Source of the DNA: SYAN01 sp964406345
GTDB taxonomy: Bacteria; Actinomycetota; Actinomycetes; Nanopelagicales; Nanopelagicaceae
Direction: 5' to 3'
DNA length: 25,526 bases
Assembly (NCBI GenBank): GCA_964406345.1
Contig: CAYORK010000018.1
Span: forward strand, 1-25,526
The notes beneath the pieces are model-generated. The model was not told the origin of the DNA. It saw only the letters and a list, made by a program, of their open reading frames with translations, and made no database searches. Positions 1-7,519 of this stretch are shown piece by piece. Within the stretch, counting starts at the first letter, position 1; every line of letters starts with the position of its first letter. The position numbers and the translations under genes were made by a program.

Positions 1-1283
1 GGGAACGGGAACGGCTTCTTTTGCACCATCTCAAGCCGAGTTCGTTCTGAGTCGATCCCATCAAGAAGGTCGAGCATGACTTCTGCGCCGAAGCGCGTTG
101 CACCTACGCCAAGTCCAGTGAATCCGAGTACATATGCGACCTTCTCGTCCATCGCAGTTCCCCAGAAGGGCGAGAATCGTGAACAGGTATCAATCGCTCC
201 ACCCCAACCATGGGTGAACTTGATCCCTTCAAGTTGTGGGAAGGTCTTCAAGAAATCTCGAGCTAGTCGAGCGTAAGTCTCTGGTTCGTCTTCATATTCC
301 GGGCTCACCTGACCGCGGAAGTTGTAGATGGCGTCATATCCGCCCCAAAGGATCTCGTTCTCCTTCGTGAGTCGGTAGTAGTGGAATTGATTGCCTGCCT
401 CTGAAAGTCCTTCGCGACCTGCCCAACCTATCGACTCCATCTGCTCTGGAGTGAGTGGTTCAGTCACCAACTGAAAGTCGTAGACGGGAACGACGTACTT
501 GCTCGTCCCAGGAAGGAGCGAGTCATAGACATTTGTCGCAAGGGCGACACGATCGGCGTGGACTTTTCCGTACGGTGTGGAGAGGATGACATCATCACCA
601 TCATCTTCGATCTTTTCGACCGGACTATGCTCATAGATAACGACTCCAAGTTTGAGACATGCTCGCTCCAAGCCCCACACCAATCGAGCTGGGTCGACTA
701 GTGCAGTTCCATCCTCATCCCAGAGTGCGCCGAGATAGATAGGGGAGTTGACTCGAGCGCGAACCTCATCAGCGGAAAGGACTTCGACCTCATCGCCGTA
801 GGAGTTCCTCAGTTCTGCTTCTCGCTTCAGCTCTTCGACTTCCCAAGGCTTCGTCGCGACTTTCAGTTCGCCCGTTCGCTCCCAGCCGCAGTCAATCCCG
901 TACTTCTCGATGGTTGTCTCGATGGCGCGGAAGTTGTCACGACCGAGTCGTTCTACCGCCTCCATCTCATCCTTGAATCGGTTGTAGCCATTGATGAATC
1001 CATGGGTGAGGGATGAATTGCAGAATCCACCATTTCGTCCCGAGGCACCAGCACCAGTCTCCTTAGCCTCCAAGATCACGACGTGGCGATTCGGGTCCCG
1101 CTCCTTTGCGATAAGTGCTGTCCATAGTCCGGTGTAGCCCGCACCGACGATGCAGAGGTCTGCTTCGATCTCTTCAACGAGAGCAGGACGTGACTCAGGT
1201 TCGAGGGGATCAGAATCGAGCCAGTAGAGAGCTGGCTGCATATGCATAAGGTGCTTGAGAACCTTGGGGTCGATGGAGACCAT
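1..1283 (-). CDS. FAD-dependent amine/amino-acid oxidoreductase (DAO fold), 3' end cut by window edge
   Basis: The reading frame stays open from the ATG at 1283 to the window edge (427 codons), so the C-terminus is missing; an in-frame TAG lies four codons before this ATG, which makes it the first possible start. The N-terminal Rossmann motif is ADLCIVGAGYTGLWTA followed by the acidic ILEA strand end and the segment GAGASGRNGGF, typical of DAO-family flavoenzymes of the OrdL/PuuB type (gamma-glutamylputrescine oxidase and relatives). A late FTGLGVGATRFGAE segment is the FAD-contacting C-terminal loop of this family. Family members oxidise a C-N bond of an amine or amino acid and pass electrons to O2 or a carrier. 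The real substrate cannot be read here; no puu or amino-acid catabolic neighbours are visible. No clear Shine-Dalgarno precedes the start. Cytoplasmic, no signal peptide. Confidence 0.85.
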   Translation of the reverse strand, partial: MVSIDPKVLKHLMHMQPALYWLDSDPLEPESRPALVEEIEADLCIVGAGYTGLWTALIAKERDPNRHVVILEAKETGAGASGRNGGFCNSSLTHGFINGYNRFKDEMEAVERLGRDNFRAIETTIEKYGIDCGWERTGELKVATKPWEVEELKREAELRNSYGDEVEVLSADEVRARVNSPIYLGALWDEDGTALVDPARLVWGLERACLKLGVVIYEHSPVEKIEDDGDDVILSTPYGKVHADRVALATNVYDSLLPGTSKYVVPVYDFQLVTEPLTPEQMESIGWAGREGLSEAGNQFHYYRLTKENEILWGGYDAIYNFRGQVSPEYEDEPETYARLARDFLKTFPQLEGIKFTHGWGGAIDTCSRFSPFWGTAMDEKVAYVLGFTGLGVGATRFGAEVMLDLLDGIDSERTRLEMVQKKPFPF

Positions 1284-1405
1284 CGTCGATCCGGCCTAGC
1301 CGGTTTCACCCCTTTGTCTATAACACGGTCGACCCGGGTCCTCCGGAATCAAACCCCACTTCGCAGATCTTCATCTAGCAATCTGTTTTTCGAAGTAGTG
1401 AGCGG

Positions 1406-1448
1406 AGTTTACCTCGCCCCCCTCCACCCCTTGCAAGTCGATCGACTT
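1406..1448 (-). promoter_or_regulatory. Possible promoter with overlapping 14-bp palindrome upstream of the FAD oxidoreductase
   Basis: On the minus strand TTGCAA (1431-1436) and TAAACT (1406-1411) are 19 bases apart, a slightly long sigma-70 type spacing. A perfect 14-bp palindrome, AAGTCGATCGACTT, occupies 1435-1448 and touches the -35 box, where a dimeric regulator could sit. The predicted leader would be about 115 nt. A short hairpin CCGGC-CTA-GCCGG (1291-1303) lies just before the start codon. All of this is inference from spacing; no regulator is known. Confidence 0.25.
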
Positions 1449-1486
1449 CTCGCGATTCTCACGCATAGAAGTCAATCTTCTCTGAC

Positions 1487-1879
1487 CTATACCTGAACGA
1501 CGATACGGACCACATCCTCTGCCGTCGCAGTATCACCGAGCTCTGCGTTGACGTTCGTTGGAAGACCATTGATCTGCGCTGCGGAAAGGTAGGCAAGTTG
1601 TGTCGCAATATGAGTCATCCAAAAGAATGCACCTGGACCGATCTTCTCGATGATTCGTTTCGCCTCAGCCAATTGGGAGTCGTTGAAACTCTCGACTCCG
1701 TTACCTTCATCTGCGATCACGCGGAGCAGGAATGATCTGATCTCTTCTGCGCTCGCCTTGCTCTGCTCAGCACTGGTGATGAGATCTTGTAACTCAGCGT
1801 CAAGACTTAGACGCTTCCTTCGCTTCTGTCGAGTGAGGAATATGCCGATGAGAGCGCCGATGAGAAAGAACTCCAGCAT
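1487..1879 (-). CDS. Small single-pass membrane protein of unknown function (130 aa)
   Basis: Not recognised. The protein begins with a hydrophobic stretch (about residues 3-15, FFLIGALIGIF), followed at once by a strongly basic TRQKRRKR stop-transfer segment, so it should be an N-out, C-in single-pass protein. The soluble part has an acidic helical section (about residues 25-85, rich in Glu, Ala and Ser) and a more hydrophobic patch near residues 83-105 (FFWMTHIATQLAYLSAAQ). The start is well supported: AAGGTGG (1884-1890 on the minus strand) is four bases before the ATG. Codon use looks like the neighbours. It lies 203 bp upstream of the FAD oxidoreductase on the same strand, which is too far to assume co-transcription. 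Confidence 0.6.
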   Translation of the reverse strand: MLEFFLIGALIGIFLTRQKRRKRLSLDAELQDLITSAEQSKASAEEIRSFLLRVIADEGNGVESFNDSQLAEAKRIIEKIGPGAFFWMTHIATQLAYLSAAQINGLPTNVNAELGDTATAEDVVRIVVQV

Positions 1880-1905
1880 GGGACCACCTTCCGATTGATG
1901 TATCT

Positions 1906-1911
1906 ACGGTA
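1906..1911 (-). promoter_or_regulatory. Candidate -10 box for the 130-aa membrane protein
   Basis: TACCGT on the minus strand, about 26 bases before the ATG, would give a leader of about 20 nt that holds the Shine-Dalgarno. No convincing -35 box is visible 16-18 bases upstream. Weak on its own. Confidence 0.3.
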
Positions 1912-1951
1912 AGGCAGGGTGCTGACACCATGTGCAGGGGTCTGACCCAGA

Positions 1952-2506
1952 TCACTCTTTCTCGGCGAGCCTTGCCTTCACGAGCCTCAGGACCATGCTT
2001 TCGTCAACCTGCCAGTCATTGGGGATTTGAATCGTGTGCTTGTTGACCTTGAGATCCGGGTACTTCTCCATCACCGAGTCAAGGACGGCTTTGCTGAAGG
2101 GATTGAGAAGTATGTGACTCTTTGCGACCCCAGCACCGAATATGTACATGGTGCCGAGGCGAAGTACTGGTTGATTCCATGCGATGACATGTTCGAGTTT
2201 CGGATTCTTCTCACGAATGACTTTGAAGACCTTGCGAAGTGTCTTCGCTTGCTTGGGGTCGATGCTCGCGTAGTAGTCCGTGAGAGTCTCATGTCTCCTC
2301 GAAGAGAGTGAACCACGGGAATACATGACAAGAGCATTCGCATGCGCCTTCGAGAATCCGAAGTTCTCTTGGAGATGAGCGATCTGTTCGGGATATTTCT
2401 TCCCTTTGATCTTCTCCATCACCTTGAACCAGTAGGCCATCTTCTCGCCGTATCGCTTCTCGATCGCTGGGAAGTGAGACTCTCTTGTAGGGTCCTTGGT
2501 CGCCAC
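1952..2506 (-). CDS. DUF4287 / DUF1801 (YdhG-like) domain protein
   Basis: The first ~65 residues match the DUF4287 pattern (aromatic and charged helices with YPEQIAHLQENFGFSKAHAN). The remainder (about residues 72-184) is a DUF1801/YdhG-like domain, recognisable from YYASIDPKQAKTL, the HVIAWNQPVLRLG core and the NPFSKAVLDSV helix. The domain pair is common in Actinobacteria and its biochemical role is not established; the DUF1801 fold resembles frataxin-like small proteins. The start is a GTG at 2506, placed exactly six bases after a TAGAGT -10 box with a good -35, so the mRNA is probably leaderless. It follows the cysteine-rich gene by 9 bp on the same strand but has its own promoter. Cytoplasmic. 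Confidence 0.8.
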   Translation of the reverse strand: MATKDPTRESHFPAIEKRYGEKMAYWFKVMEKIKGKKYPEQIAHLQENFGFSKAHANALVMYSRGSLSSRRHETLTDYYASIDPKQAKTLRKVFKVIREKNPKLEHVIAWNQPVLRLGTMYIFGAGVAKSHILLNPFSKAVLDSVMEKYPDLKVNKHTIQIPNDWQVDESMVLRLVKARLAEKE

Positions 2507-2512
2507 ATTCTG

Positions 2513-2541
2513 ACTCTAGTGAGTAGTGACTTTGCTGTCGA
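2513..2541 (-). promoter_or_regulatory. Leaderless promoter of the DUF4287 gene
   Basis: On the minus strand TCGACA (2536-2541) is 17 bases from TAGAGT (2513-2518), close to the TTGACA-N17-TANNNT consensus. Six bases then lead to the GTG at 2506, so transcription should begin at the start codon. The -10 box contains the TAG stop codon of the upstream gene. Confidence 0.65.
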
Positions 2542-3046
2542 GGAATCTTCGTAAGGCATCCCGTGATCTCTCTTTGCTGGGTCGGTGTGATTTCTCCCAG
2601 AGCTCGACCGAGATGAAGCGCAGTTTCTTCAACTTCGGTCTTTCCTCCAAGAGTGACTGCACTTCGGACTCTCCCCACGCTTGAAGAGTCCTCGCGCGAT
2701 CTATGAAGTCCAGCAGGAGATCACTACCAAAGGCGAGAGCCGCAGCATCGGCATTCATCGGGATTGCGATGCCATTCATCACAGAGTGTCTTCCAACTGG
2801 GATCTTCCAACCGTATTCCCGCCCTAGTTCGTCGTTGGCGCGCAAGCATCTTTCGCAAACCTCCCATGACCAGCGTGAGTAGCCACCAGCCAGAGTGATG
2901 CCACAGAGAAAGCAGAGATGGAATCCATTGGGACAATCCTCGATGCGTTTCTCATGTCGAGGCTCGCAAGAACAACGTTGAAGCCCGGATCCGATCGAGG
3001 TGAGATCCAAGCAGGCAAGATGAAGGTAAAGAGATTGCAAGGGCAT
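2516..3046 (-). CDS. Cysteine-rich protein with putative zinc-binding clusters, unknown function
   Basis: From the ATG at 3046 the protein has 176 residues. Seven cysteines cluster in the N-terminal 67 residues: C25, C27, C38, C45, C48, C64 and C67, with the pairs C45-x2-C48 and C64-x2-C67 and His43 between them. This spacing suggests a zinc ribbon or similar metal site. Around it is the segment GGYSRWSWEVCERC, followed by a His/Asn-rich turn (GRHSVMNGIAIP) and a charged helical C-terminus. I believe similar uncharacterised actinobacterial proteins exist but cannot name a family. The start is uncertain: the frame is open up to a TTG/ATG at 3163/3160, and neither start has a Shine-Dalgarno or a well-placed -10 box. 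No signal peptide. Confidence 0.6.
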   Translation of the reverse strand: MPLQSLYLHLACLDLTSIGSGLQRCSCEPRHEKRIEDCPNGFHLCFLCGITLAGGYSRWSWEVCERCLRANDELGREYGWKIPVGRHSVMNGIAIPMNADAAALAFGSDLLLDFIDRARTLQAWGESEVQSLLEERPKLKKLRFISVELWEKSHRPSKERSRDALRRFLDSKVTTH

Positions 3047-3240
3047 GAGATGGTCCGTTCTGGACCCTCGCGTGATGAGGATCCGCCACTTCTTCGCGAG
3101 ACGATCACGCGAAGCGGGTCTTCCCCTAGGACCACCGTGTGCGGATGACGCGGTTGGCATCAAGCAAGCCAGGGGGCTTGTCGCTTGATTCTTAACCCGA
3201 GAAGAAGATACTCCTCATCACCGACATACTCATGCCTGGC

Positions 3241-3396
3241 CAATAGGTCTTGGGTCAATAGGTCTTGGNNNNNNNNNNNNNNNNNNNNNNNNNNNNNNNN
3301 NNNNNNNNNNNNNNNNNNNNNNNNNNNNNNNNNNNNNNNNNNNNNNNNNNNNNNNNNNNNNNNNNNNNCAATAGGTCTTGGGTCAATAGGTCTTGG
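3241..3396. repeat. 15-bp tandem repeat interrupted by an assembly gap
   Basis: The unit CAATAGGTCTTGGGT appears as one full and one 13-base copy at 3241-3268 and again, as an identical 28-base block in the same phase, at 3369-3396; the 100-N gap lies between. The true copy number is unknown. The array ends 6 bp from the stop codon of the DUF4397 gene, in a non-coding stretch (3047-3402) that otherwise shows no gene. The last unit's AATAGGT and the ACCTATT at 3402-3408 form a 7-bp inverted repeat. Confidence 0.85.
3269..3368. other. Assembly gap (100 N)
   Basis: Exactly 100 N, the usual filler for a gap of unknown length. Both flanks are the same 28 bases of a tandem repeat, so the assembly most likely broke on the repeat. 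Confidence 0.97.
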
Positions 3397-3402
3397 CGTC
3401 AC

Positions 3403-4107
3403 CTATTTGGTCATGATCTCTTGCCGCAGGAATCCAAGATTCGACTTGGACTTCGCTCCCCAGAAGTAGAGGATCTCGTTGGTCTTCGACTTCATCTCGA
3501 AGGAGGAGGCAGCAATCACCGTCGTTGGTGTTTCAGGATAGGCGGCACCTAGCGTGTAGAGACCGAAAGGAAGGGAGCGCTTCCGCTCCATAGAGTTTGT
3601 GAGAGGAATGAAGGTTGATGTGCCGTTGATCTTGAACTGTATCGCCGGAGCTGCAGCCACGTGCCGCACTGTCATCCACGAACGTTTCACGCCGGCACGA
3701 GTGACGACATCCTTATAGGTAGAAAGACGCGGTTCTTCGCTCGCGTTCAGATGCGCCACGAAAGAGAGCGTGGTCCCACGAGAGAGTATCAAAGCGGATG
3801 AGGAGAGAAGGGGAGAGGTCGTGCCGGAGGGAACGACACCATTGGCGTAAATCCGAATAGTCACATTGTTGTGGGTCGTAGTGAAGGATTTGATCGTTCC
3901 AGGTGTGGCATTGTCGATGATCATCGTCGCATCGGCATAGATGTCGACGACATCAGCGCCATATCCAGCTGGAATCGCATGGACAACGGTGTAGATGAAT
4001 TCATCGGTTGGCAATGGTCTGGGTTTTGCTTTTGCGCTTGCAAATTCTGCTCCTGCGATGAGAGTAAGGAGTGCAGTGAGATAGACGAGTTTCCGAGAAA
4101 TCCTCAT
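3403..4107 (-). CDS. Secreted DUF4397 domain protein
   Basis: 234 residues with a Sec signal peptide: basic MRISRKL, hydrophobic core to residue 18, and a plausible cleavage site after ASA (residue 25). The mature part has the DUF4397 signature, a beta-rich domain: VVHAIPAGYGADVVDIYAD near residues 42-60, then DNATPGTIKSF, and a repeat of the same architecture in the second half (VRHVAAAPAIQFKING). DUF4397 proteins are exported beta-sandwich proteins, often at the cell surface; no enzymatic role is known. The start is supported by GAAAGG about seven bases before the ATG. It lies 78 bp downstream of the P-type ATPase on the same strand and could be part of that transcript, or use a weak TACACT -10 box at 4145-4150. 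The 15-bp tandem repeat begins just beyond its stop. Confidence 0.82.
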   Translation of the reverse strand: MRISRKLVYLTALLTLIAGAEFASAKAKPRPLPTDEFIYTVVHAIPAGYGADVVDIYADATMIIDNATPGTIKSFTTTHNNVTIRIYANGVVPSGTTSPLLSSSALILSRGTTLSFVAHLNASEEPRLSTYKDVVTRAGVKRSWMTVRHVAAAPAIQFKINGTSTFIPLTNSMERKRSLPFGLYTLGAAYPETPTTVIAASSFEMKSKTNEILYFWGAKSKSNLGFLRQEIMTK

Positions 4108-4185
4108 AGTCAGCCTTTCGATAGATTCATTGATCGACTCGAAAAGTGTATGAAGACGCAGGAGCGAGAGGAGACTAATGTCTGG

Positions 4186-6679
4186 CTATTGACCAGACCG
4201 TCTTCGCGTGATGATCTTGTGAAGGTCTAGCCAAGAGACACTGATATAGGAAAGTGCAATGAGTAGGAGATATTCATTCCATTGAAGCGATTCAAGATCG
4301 AAGGCTTCTCGAAGGAAGGGAAGATTGAGCAAAAGGAGGAGCAATGCGATCGCTCCTGCGATGAGCCAGGGAATTGCTGAGTTTCTTCGCTTTATGAGTG
4401 TCTCCCAGAGTGTGAGGGTTCGAGAGCGATTGATCAAGATGAGCATGACATTGGAGATCACGAGAGATGTGAAGGTCAGGGCTCGAACCCTCTCCTCAGC
4501 GACGTCTGAGGCTATATTCGTGAGGAAGATCGAGAAGACGAGCAGAAAGATCGAGAAGCCTTGCAAGAGCGCTAGGAATATCTCTCTTCGATCAAAGATC
4601 CCAGAGCGTGGTTCTCGTGGAGGTTGCGACATGATCTTGGGGTCAGGACTCTCTACCTCAAAGGCAATGGAAGAGGCTGGATCGATGATCACTTCGTGGA
4701 ATGCAATCAATGCAGGAACGAGTATCAACGGCCAATCTGCGACTAAGACTGGAACGAGCGCCATGCCGAAGATCGGGATGTGGATCGCGATCACGTAGGT
4801 CATCGCCTTCTGGATGTTGGCATAGATGGCACGGCCGCGCCGAATCCCTGCGACGATGGAGGTGAAGTCATCGTCGGTGATGATCAAGTGGGCGGCCTCA
4901 CGGGCCACATCCGTACCACGCCCTCCCATAGCAATTCCGATATCTGCAGCGCGCAAGGCGGGAGCATCATTGATGCCATCGCCAGTCATCGCCACCACTT
5001 CACCATTCGCCTGCAACGCTCGGATCAGCCTTAGTTTGTCGCCAGGAGTGACTCGGGCGAAGACTTGGCATCCTCGAACCTGCTCCGAAAGCTCTTCATC
5101 ATCCAGTTCGGAGATATCAGATCCGGTGAGGACATTGTTCGGATGAAGTAGACCTATCTCATGAGCAATCGATCGCGCGGTCGTCGGATGATCCCCAGTG
5201 ATCATGATGGTGCGAATACCTGCGGTGACGCATTCGCGTACCGATTCGGGAGCACCATCTCTGATGGGATCCTTGAGGAAGGCAAGGCCCAGGAATTGAA
5301 AGTCGANNNNNNNNNNNNNNNNNNNNNNNNNNNNNNNNNNNNNNNNNNNNNNNNNNNNNNNNNNNNNNNNNNNNNNNNNNNNNNNNNNNNNNNNNNNNNN
5401 NNNNNNTCTCGCCCGCACTTGTGACTCTTTGATTGAGTTCCTCGACTGCTTCACCTTCGACACCGCAGAGCCTTGCAATGTGCTCGGGTGCACCTTTGGC
5501 AGCGGCAAGGAGTACATCTCCTTCTTGCCAGATGTGTATGTAGGCAAGGCGCTCCTTTATGACGGGGAACTCTGCGATGGAGATCAGCTCCCTCAGTGAT
5601 TCCTCTACATCTACCAGTGCGCGAAAGGCTTTGTCCATCGGATCGAAAGGCGTCCTCGGAGCTGCGAGGGCGGCGATGTGAAGAAGCCGATACCCATCCT
5701 TGGCGGTAATGGCTTCTTGGGCTGTCATCACATGATGATCGATCTGCACTTCGCTGACCGTCATCTCGTTGCGTGTCAGAGTCCCGGTCTTGTCGACGCA
5801 GAGCACAGTCACTGATCCGAGAGCTTCAATCGCGGGTGCTTGTCGTGCGATGACTCTAACTCGCGCCATCCGCCAGGCGCCCAATGCCATGAATAGTGTG
5901 AGGATCACCGGGAACTCTTCGGGGATCAGTGCCATCGCAGCTGCGATCGCTGCAATGCCACCCTCGAGCCAATTCCCTCGCGTCATCCCATAGATGATGA
6001 CGATGGCTATCACTGTAAGCAGTGCGACGCCACCAATCGACTTCACTATGGAGTCGATACTCTCTTGCAGATGAGTGCGTGTGTACGGAATCGATTCGAT
6101 CGACTTGCCGATCTTTCCTAGTTCAGTTTGAACTCCGGTCGCAATGACTCGCGCTCTCCCATGTCCCCTCACTGCAAGGGATCCAGTGAAGGCGATCTCT
6201 CCAGAACCCTTGGAGATGGGTATGGATTCACCCGTCAGCAGTGATTCATCGAACTCGAGGGAGCTAGCGGTCACCAATTCGGCATCAGCTACGACACGAT
6301 CGCCTTCACTGAGAAGGATGAGGTCACCAGGTACGACATCTCGACTGGAGATGTGTACCTCAAGCCCATCTCTGATCACATGAGCAAGTGGCGCCGTGAG
6401 TTCCTTCAATGCTGCCAACGCCTTGTTGGTTCGTTGCTGTTGGTAGATGGAGATTCCGAGGACGATCACTACGGTGAACATCAAGAGAATCGCATCGGTC
6501 AGGTCTGCCAATAGGAAACTGAGCAACCCGGCGGCAAGAAGGAGCAGGAGCATGGGCTCTCGCAGGACTGCAAGTGCCACCGAGAGTCGTGATCGGGATA
6601 CTTCGCTTTCCACCGAATTGGGGCCGAATTCAGTGAGCAATCGAGCCGCTTCCAGCGAGGTCAGCCCGATCTTCGTCAT
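4186..6679 (-). CDS. P-type cation-transporting ATPase, interrupted by an assembly gap
   Basis: An ATP-driven cation pump of the inner membrane. Before the gap (residues 1-424) the sequence shows an N-terminal cation-ATPase domain, the actuator motif TGES (149-152), the M4 motif PEEFP (253-257), the phosphorylation site DKTGTLT (D296), and the nucleotide-binding KGAPE (395-399). After the gap come MITGDHPTTA, MTGDGINDAPALRAADIGIAMG and a C-terminal block of membrane helices ending in a basic tail. The order is that of type II (Ca2+-pump-like) ATPases, but PEEFP replaces the usual PEGLP, so the ion is uncertain; Ca2+ or another divalent ion is a guess. No heavy-metal-binding CXXC is present, which argues against a copper or zinc pump. 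The halves are in different frames only because the filler length is arbitrary; I see no true frameshift. The ATG at 6679 follows TAGCAT by six bases, so the mRNA is probably leaderless. Confidence 0.92.
5307..5406. other. Assembly gap (100 N) inside the P-type ATPase gene
   Basis: Exactly 100 N. The flanks carry the end of the nucleotide-binding domain (SAGE) and the start of the P-domain return (DFQFLGLAFLKDP). In relatives this stretch is usually short, roughly 15-30 residues including an LRVLA-like strand, so the missing DNA is probably shorter than 100 bases. Unlike the first gap, the flanks share no repeat. Confidence 0.97.
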
Positions 6680-6685
6680 CTCTAG

Positions 6686-6691
6686 ATGCTA
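6686..6691 (-). promoter_or_regulatory. -10 box of the P-type ATPase (leaderless arrangement)
   Basis: TAGCAT on the minus strand ends six bases before the ATG at 6679. No good -35 is visible. It lies 8 bp from the tRNA promoter box facing the other way. Confidence 0.5.
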
Positions 6692-6699
6692 ATCCCTGC

Positions 6700-6705
6700 C
6701 ATAAT
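6700..6705 (+). promoter_or_regulatory. Candidate -10 box of tRNA-Thr
   Basis: CATAAT, 15 bases before the mature 5' end of the tRNA, would start transcription around 6712 and leave a leader of about 9 nt. No clear -35 hexamer 16-18 bases upstream. Confidence 0.45.
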
Positions 6706-6720
6706 TCGCATCTCTCTCAC

Positions 6721-6795
6721 GCCTCCCTAGCTCAGTGGTAGAGCATCCGCCTTGTAAGCGGAAGGTCGTCAGTTCAATCCTGACGGGGGGCTCCA
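6721..6795 (+). tRNA. tRNA-Thr(UGU), CCA encoded
   Basis: A complete cloverleaf: acceptor GCCTCCC with GGGGGGC (one T-G wobble), D stem GCTC/GAGC, anticodon stem TCCGC/GCGGA around the loop CTTGTAA, T stem GTCAG/CTGAC around TTCAATC, discriminator T and an encoded CCA. The anticodon TGT reads ACA codons for threonine. Found directly by folding the sequence by eye; only the amino-acid identity rests on the anticodon. Confidence 0.96.
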
Positions 6796-6831
6796 TCGAT
6801 TGAGACATTACCCACTTCCTCGCATTCTGTG

Positions 6832-6860
6832 TTGCTGGGTTGCGACTCAGTGGCTACCTT
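6832..6860 (+). promoter_or_regulatory. Promoter of the secreted-protein/DUF305 pair
   Basis: TTGCTG (6832-6837) and TACCTT (6855-6860) are separated by 17 bases. The predicted start near 6867 leaves a leader of about 31 nt that contains the GGAGG Shine-Dalgarno at 6888-6892. Confidence 0.5.
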
Positions 6861-6897
6861 TTAGAACTTCTGCACAATCTCTGCTTTGGAGGTTTCT

Positions 6898-7515
6898 GTG
6901 AAATCCAAGATCATCTCTGCTTCACTTGCCATCATCGGACTTCTTGCTGCGGGTGCTTCTCCAGCTTTGGCTGATGCGCCATCACCCGCACAGAGCATGA
7001 CCCACCTGAAGACAGCGCCCGGCGTCTCACCATTGCTTGAGTCAGCAGGGGTAGTTCTCTATGCCCAAGGCGGAGCGACTTCTGGCGTCATGGGAGAGTC
7101 CATTTCCAATCCAAAGGGTCAAGTGGTCTTTCATATCCCAATCTCCTCATCGAAGACACGCGTTAGACATCTTGGTAGCACCGTGGTCATCTTCAACACT
7201 GCGAATGATCGACAGGTTCAACTCCAAAACCCCGTGATTGATCTCAAGGAGGGCGTCGTCAGAGCTGTAGTTCCACAAGCGAACGAAGCGGCGATCACCA
7301 TCTTTAGGATTTCCAATCTATCTTCTCTCAAGGCTGAGTCCAGTACAGATAAGGCCACTGGAATTCGGACCAGAAAATTCGTCGCCGCTAATCTCAACTT
7401 CGCTCCCGGAGTCGCTGAGACAGTCGTAGGTCTCCTTGGACTACCAAGTGGCGCCTTGCCCGATCAGGCCCTCTTCGCTGTCGCAGATATCTCACTGAAG
7501 AAGCGAGTCCCATAG
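6898..7515 (+). CDS. Secreted protein of unknown function (205 aa)
   Basis: Not recognised. It starts at GTG 6898, five bases after a strong GGAGG; the TTG at 6886 in the same frame overlaps that Shine-Dalgarno and is less likely. A Sec signal peptide is clear: VKSKI, a hydrophobic run, and ASPALA before Asp26. The mature part is neutral, rich in Val, Ala and Ser, without cysteines or a membrane anchor, and looks beta-strand rich (VVFHIPI, GSTVVIFNTA, VRAVVPQ). It probably acts outside the membrane. The DUF305 lipoprotein gene follows after 4 bp, so the two are almost certainly one operon and may work together at the cell surface. Confidence 0.75.
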   Translation: MKSKIISASLAIIGLLAAGASPALADAPSPAQSMTHLKTAPGVSPLLESAGVVLYAQGGATSGVMGESISNPKGQVVFHIPISSSKTRVRHLGSTVVIFNTANDRQVQLQNPVIDLKEGVVRAVVPQANEAAITIFRISNLSSLKAESSTDKATGIRTRKFVAANLNFAPGVAETVVGLLGLPSGALPDQALFAVADISLKKRVP

Positions 7516-7519
7516 TTCG

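Noticed and set aside
3241..3396. CRISPR array
   Set aside because: The repeats are direct and contiguous at 15 bp with no spacers, and there are no cas genes.
3160..3402. Short minus-strand reading frame through the tandem repeat and gap
   Set aside because: Its openness comes from the 15-bp repeat unit and from N codons; there is no start signal and no similarity to any family.
4325..4798. Plus-strand 157-codon frame opposite the ATPase
   Set aside because: Antisense shadow of the membrane domain, rich in Arg, Ser and Met, with no start signal or motif.
4186..6679. Apparent frameshift splitting the P-type ATPase in two
   Set aside because: The frame change falls at the 100-N filler, whose length is arbitrary. 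Motif order continues normally on both sides, so this is an assembly gap and not a pseudogene.
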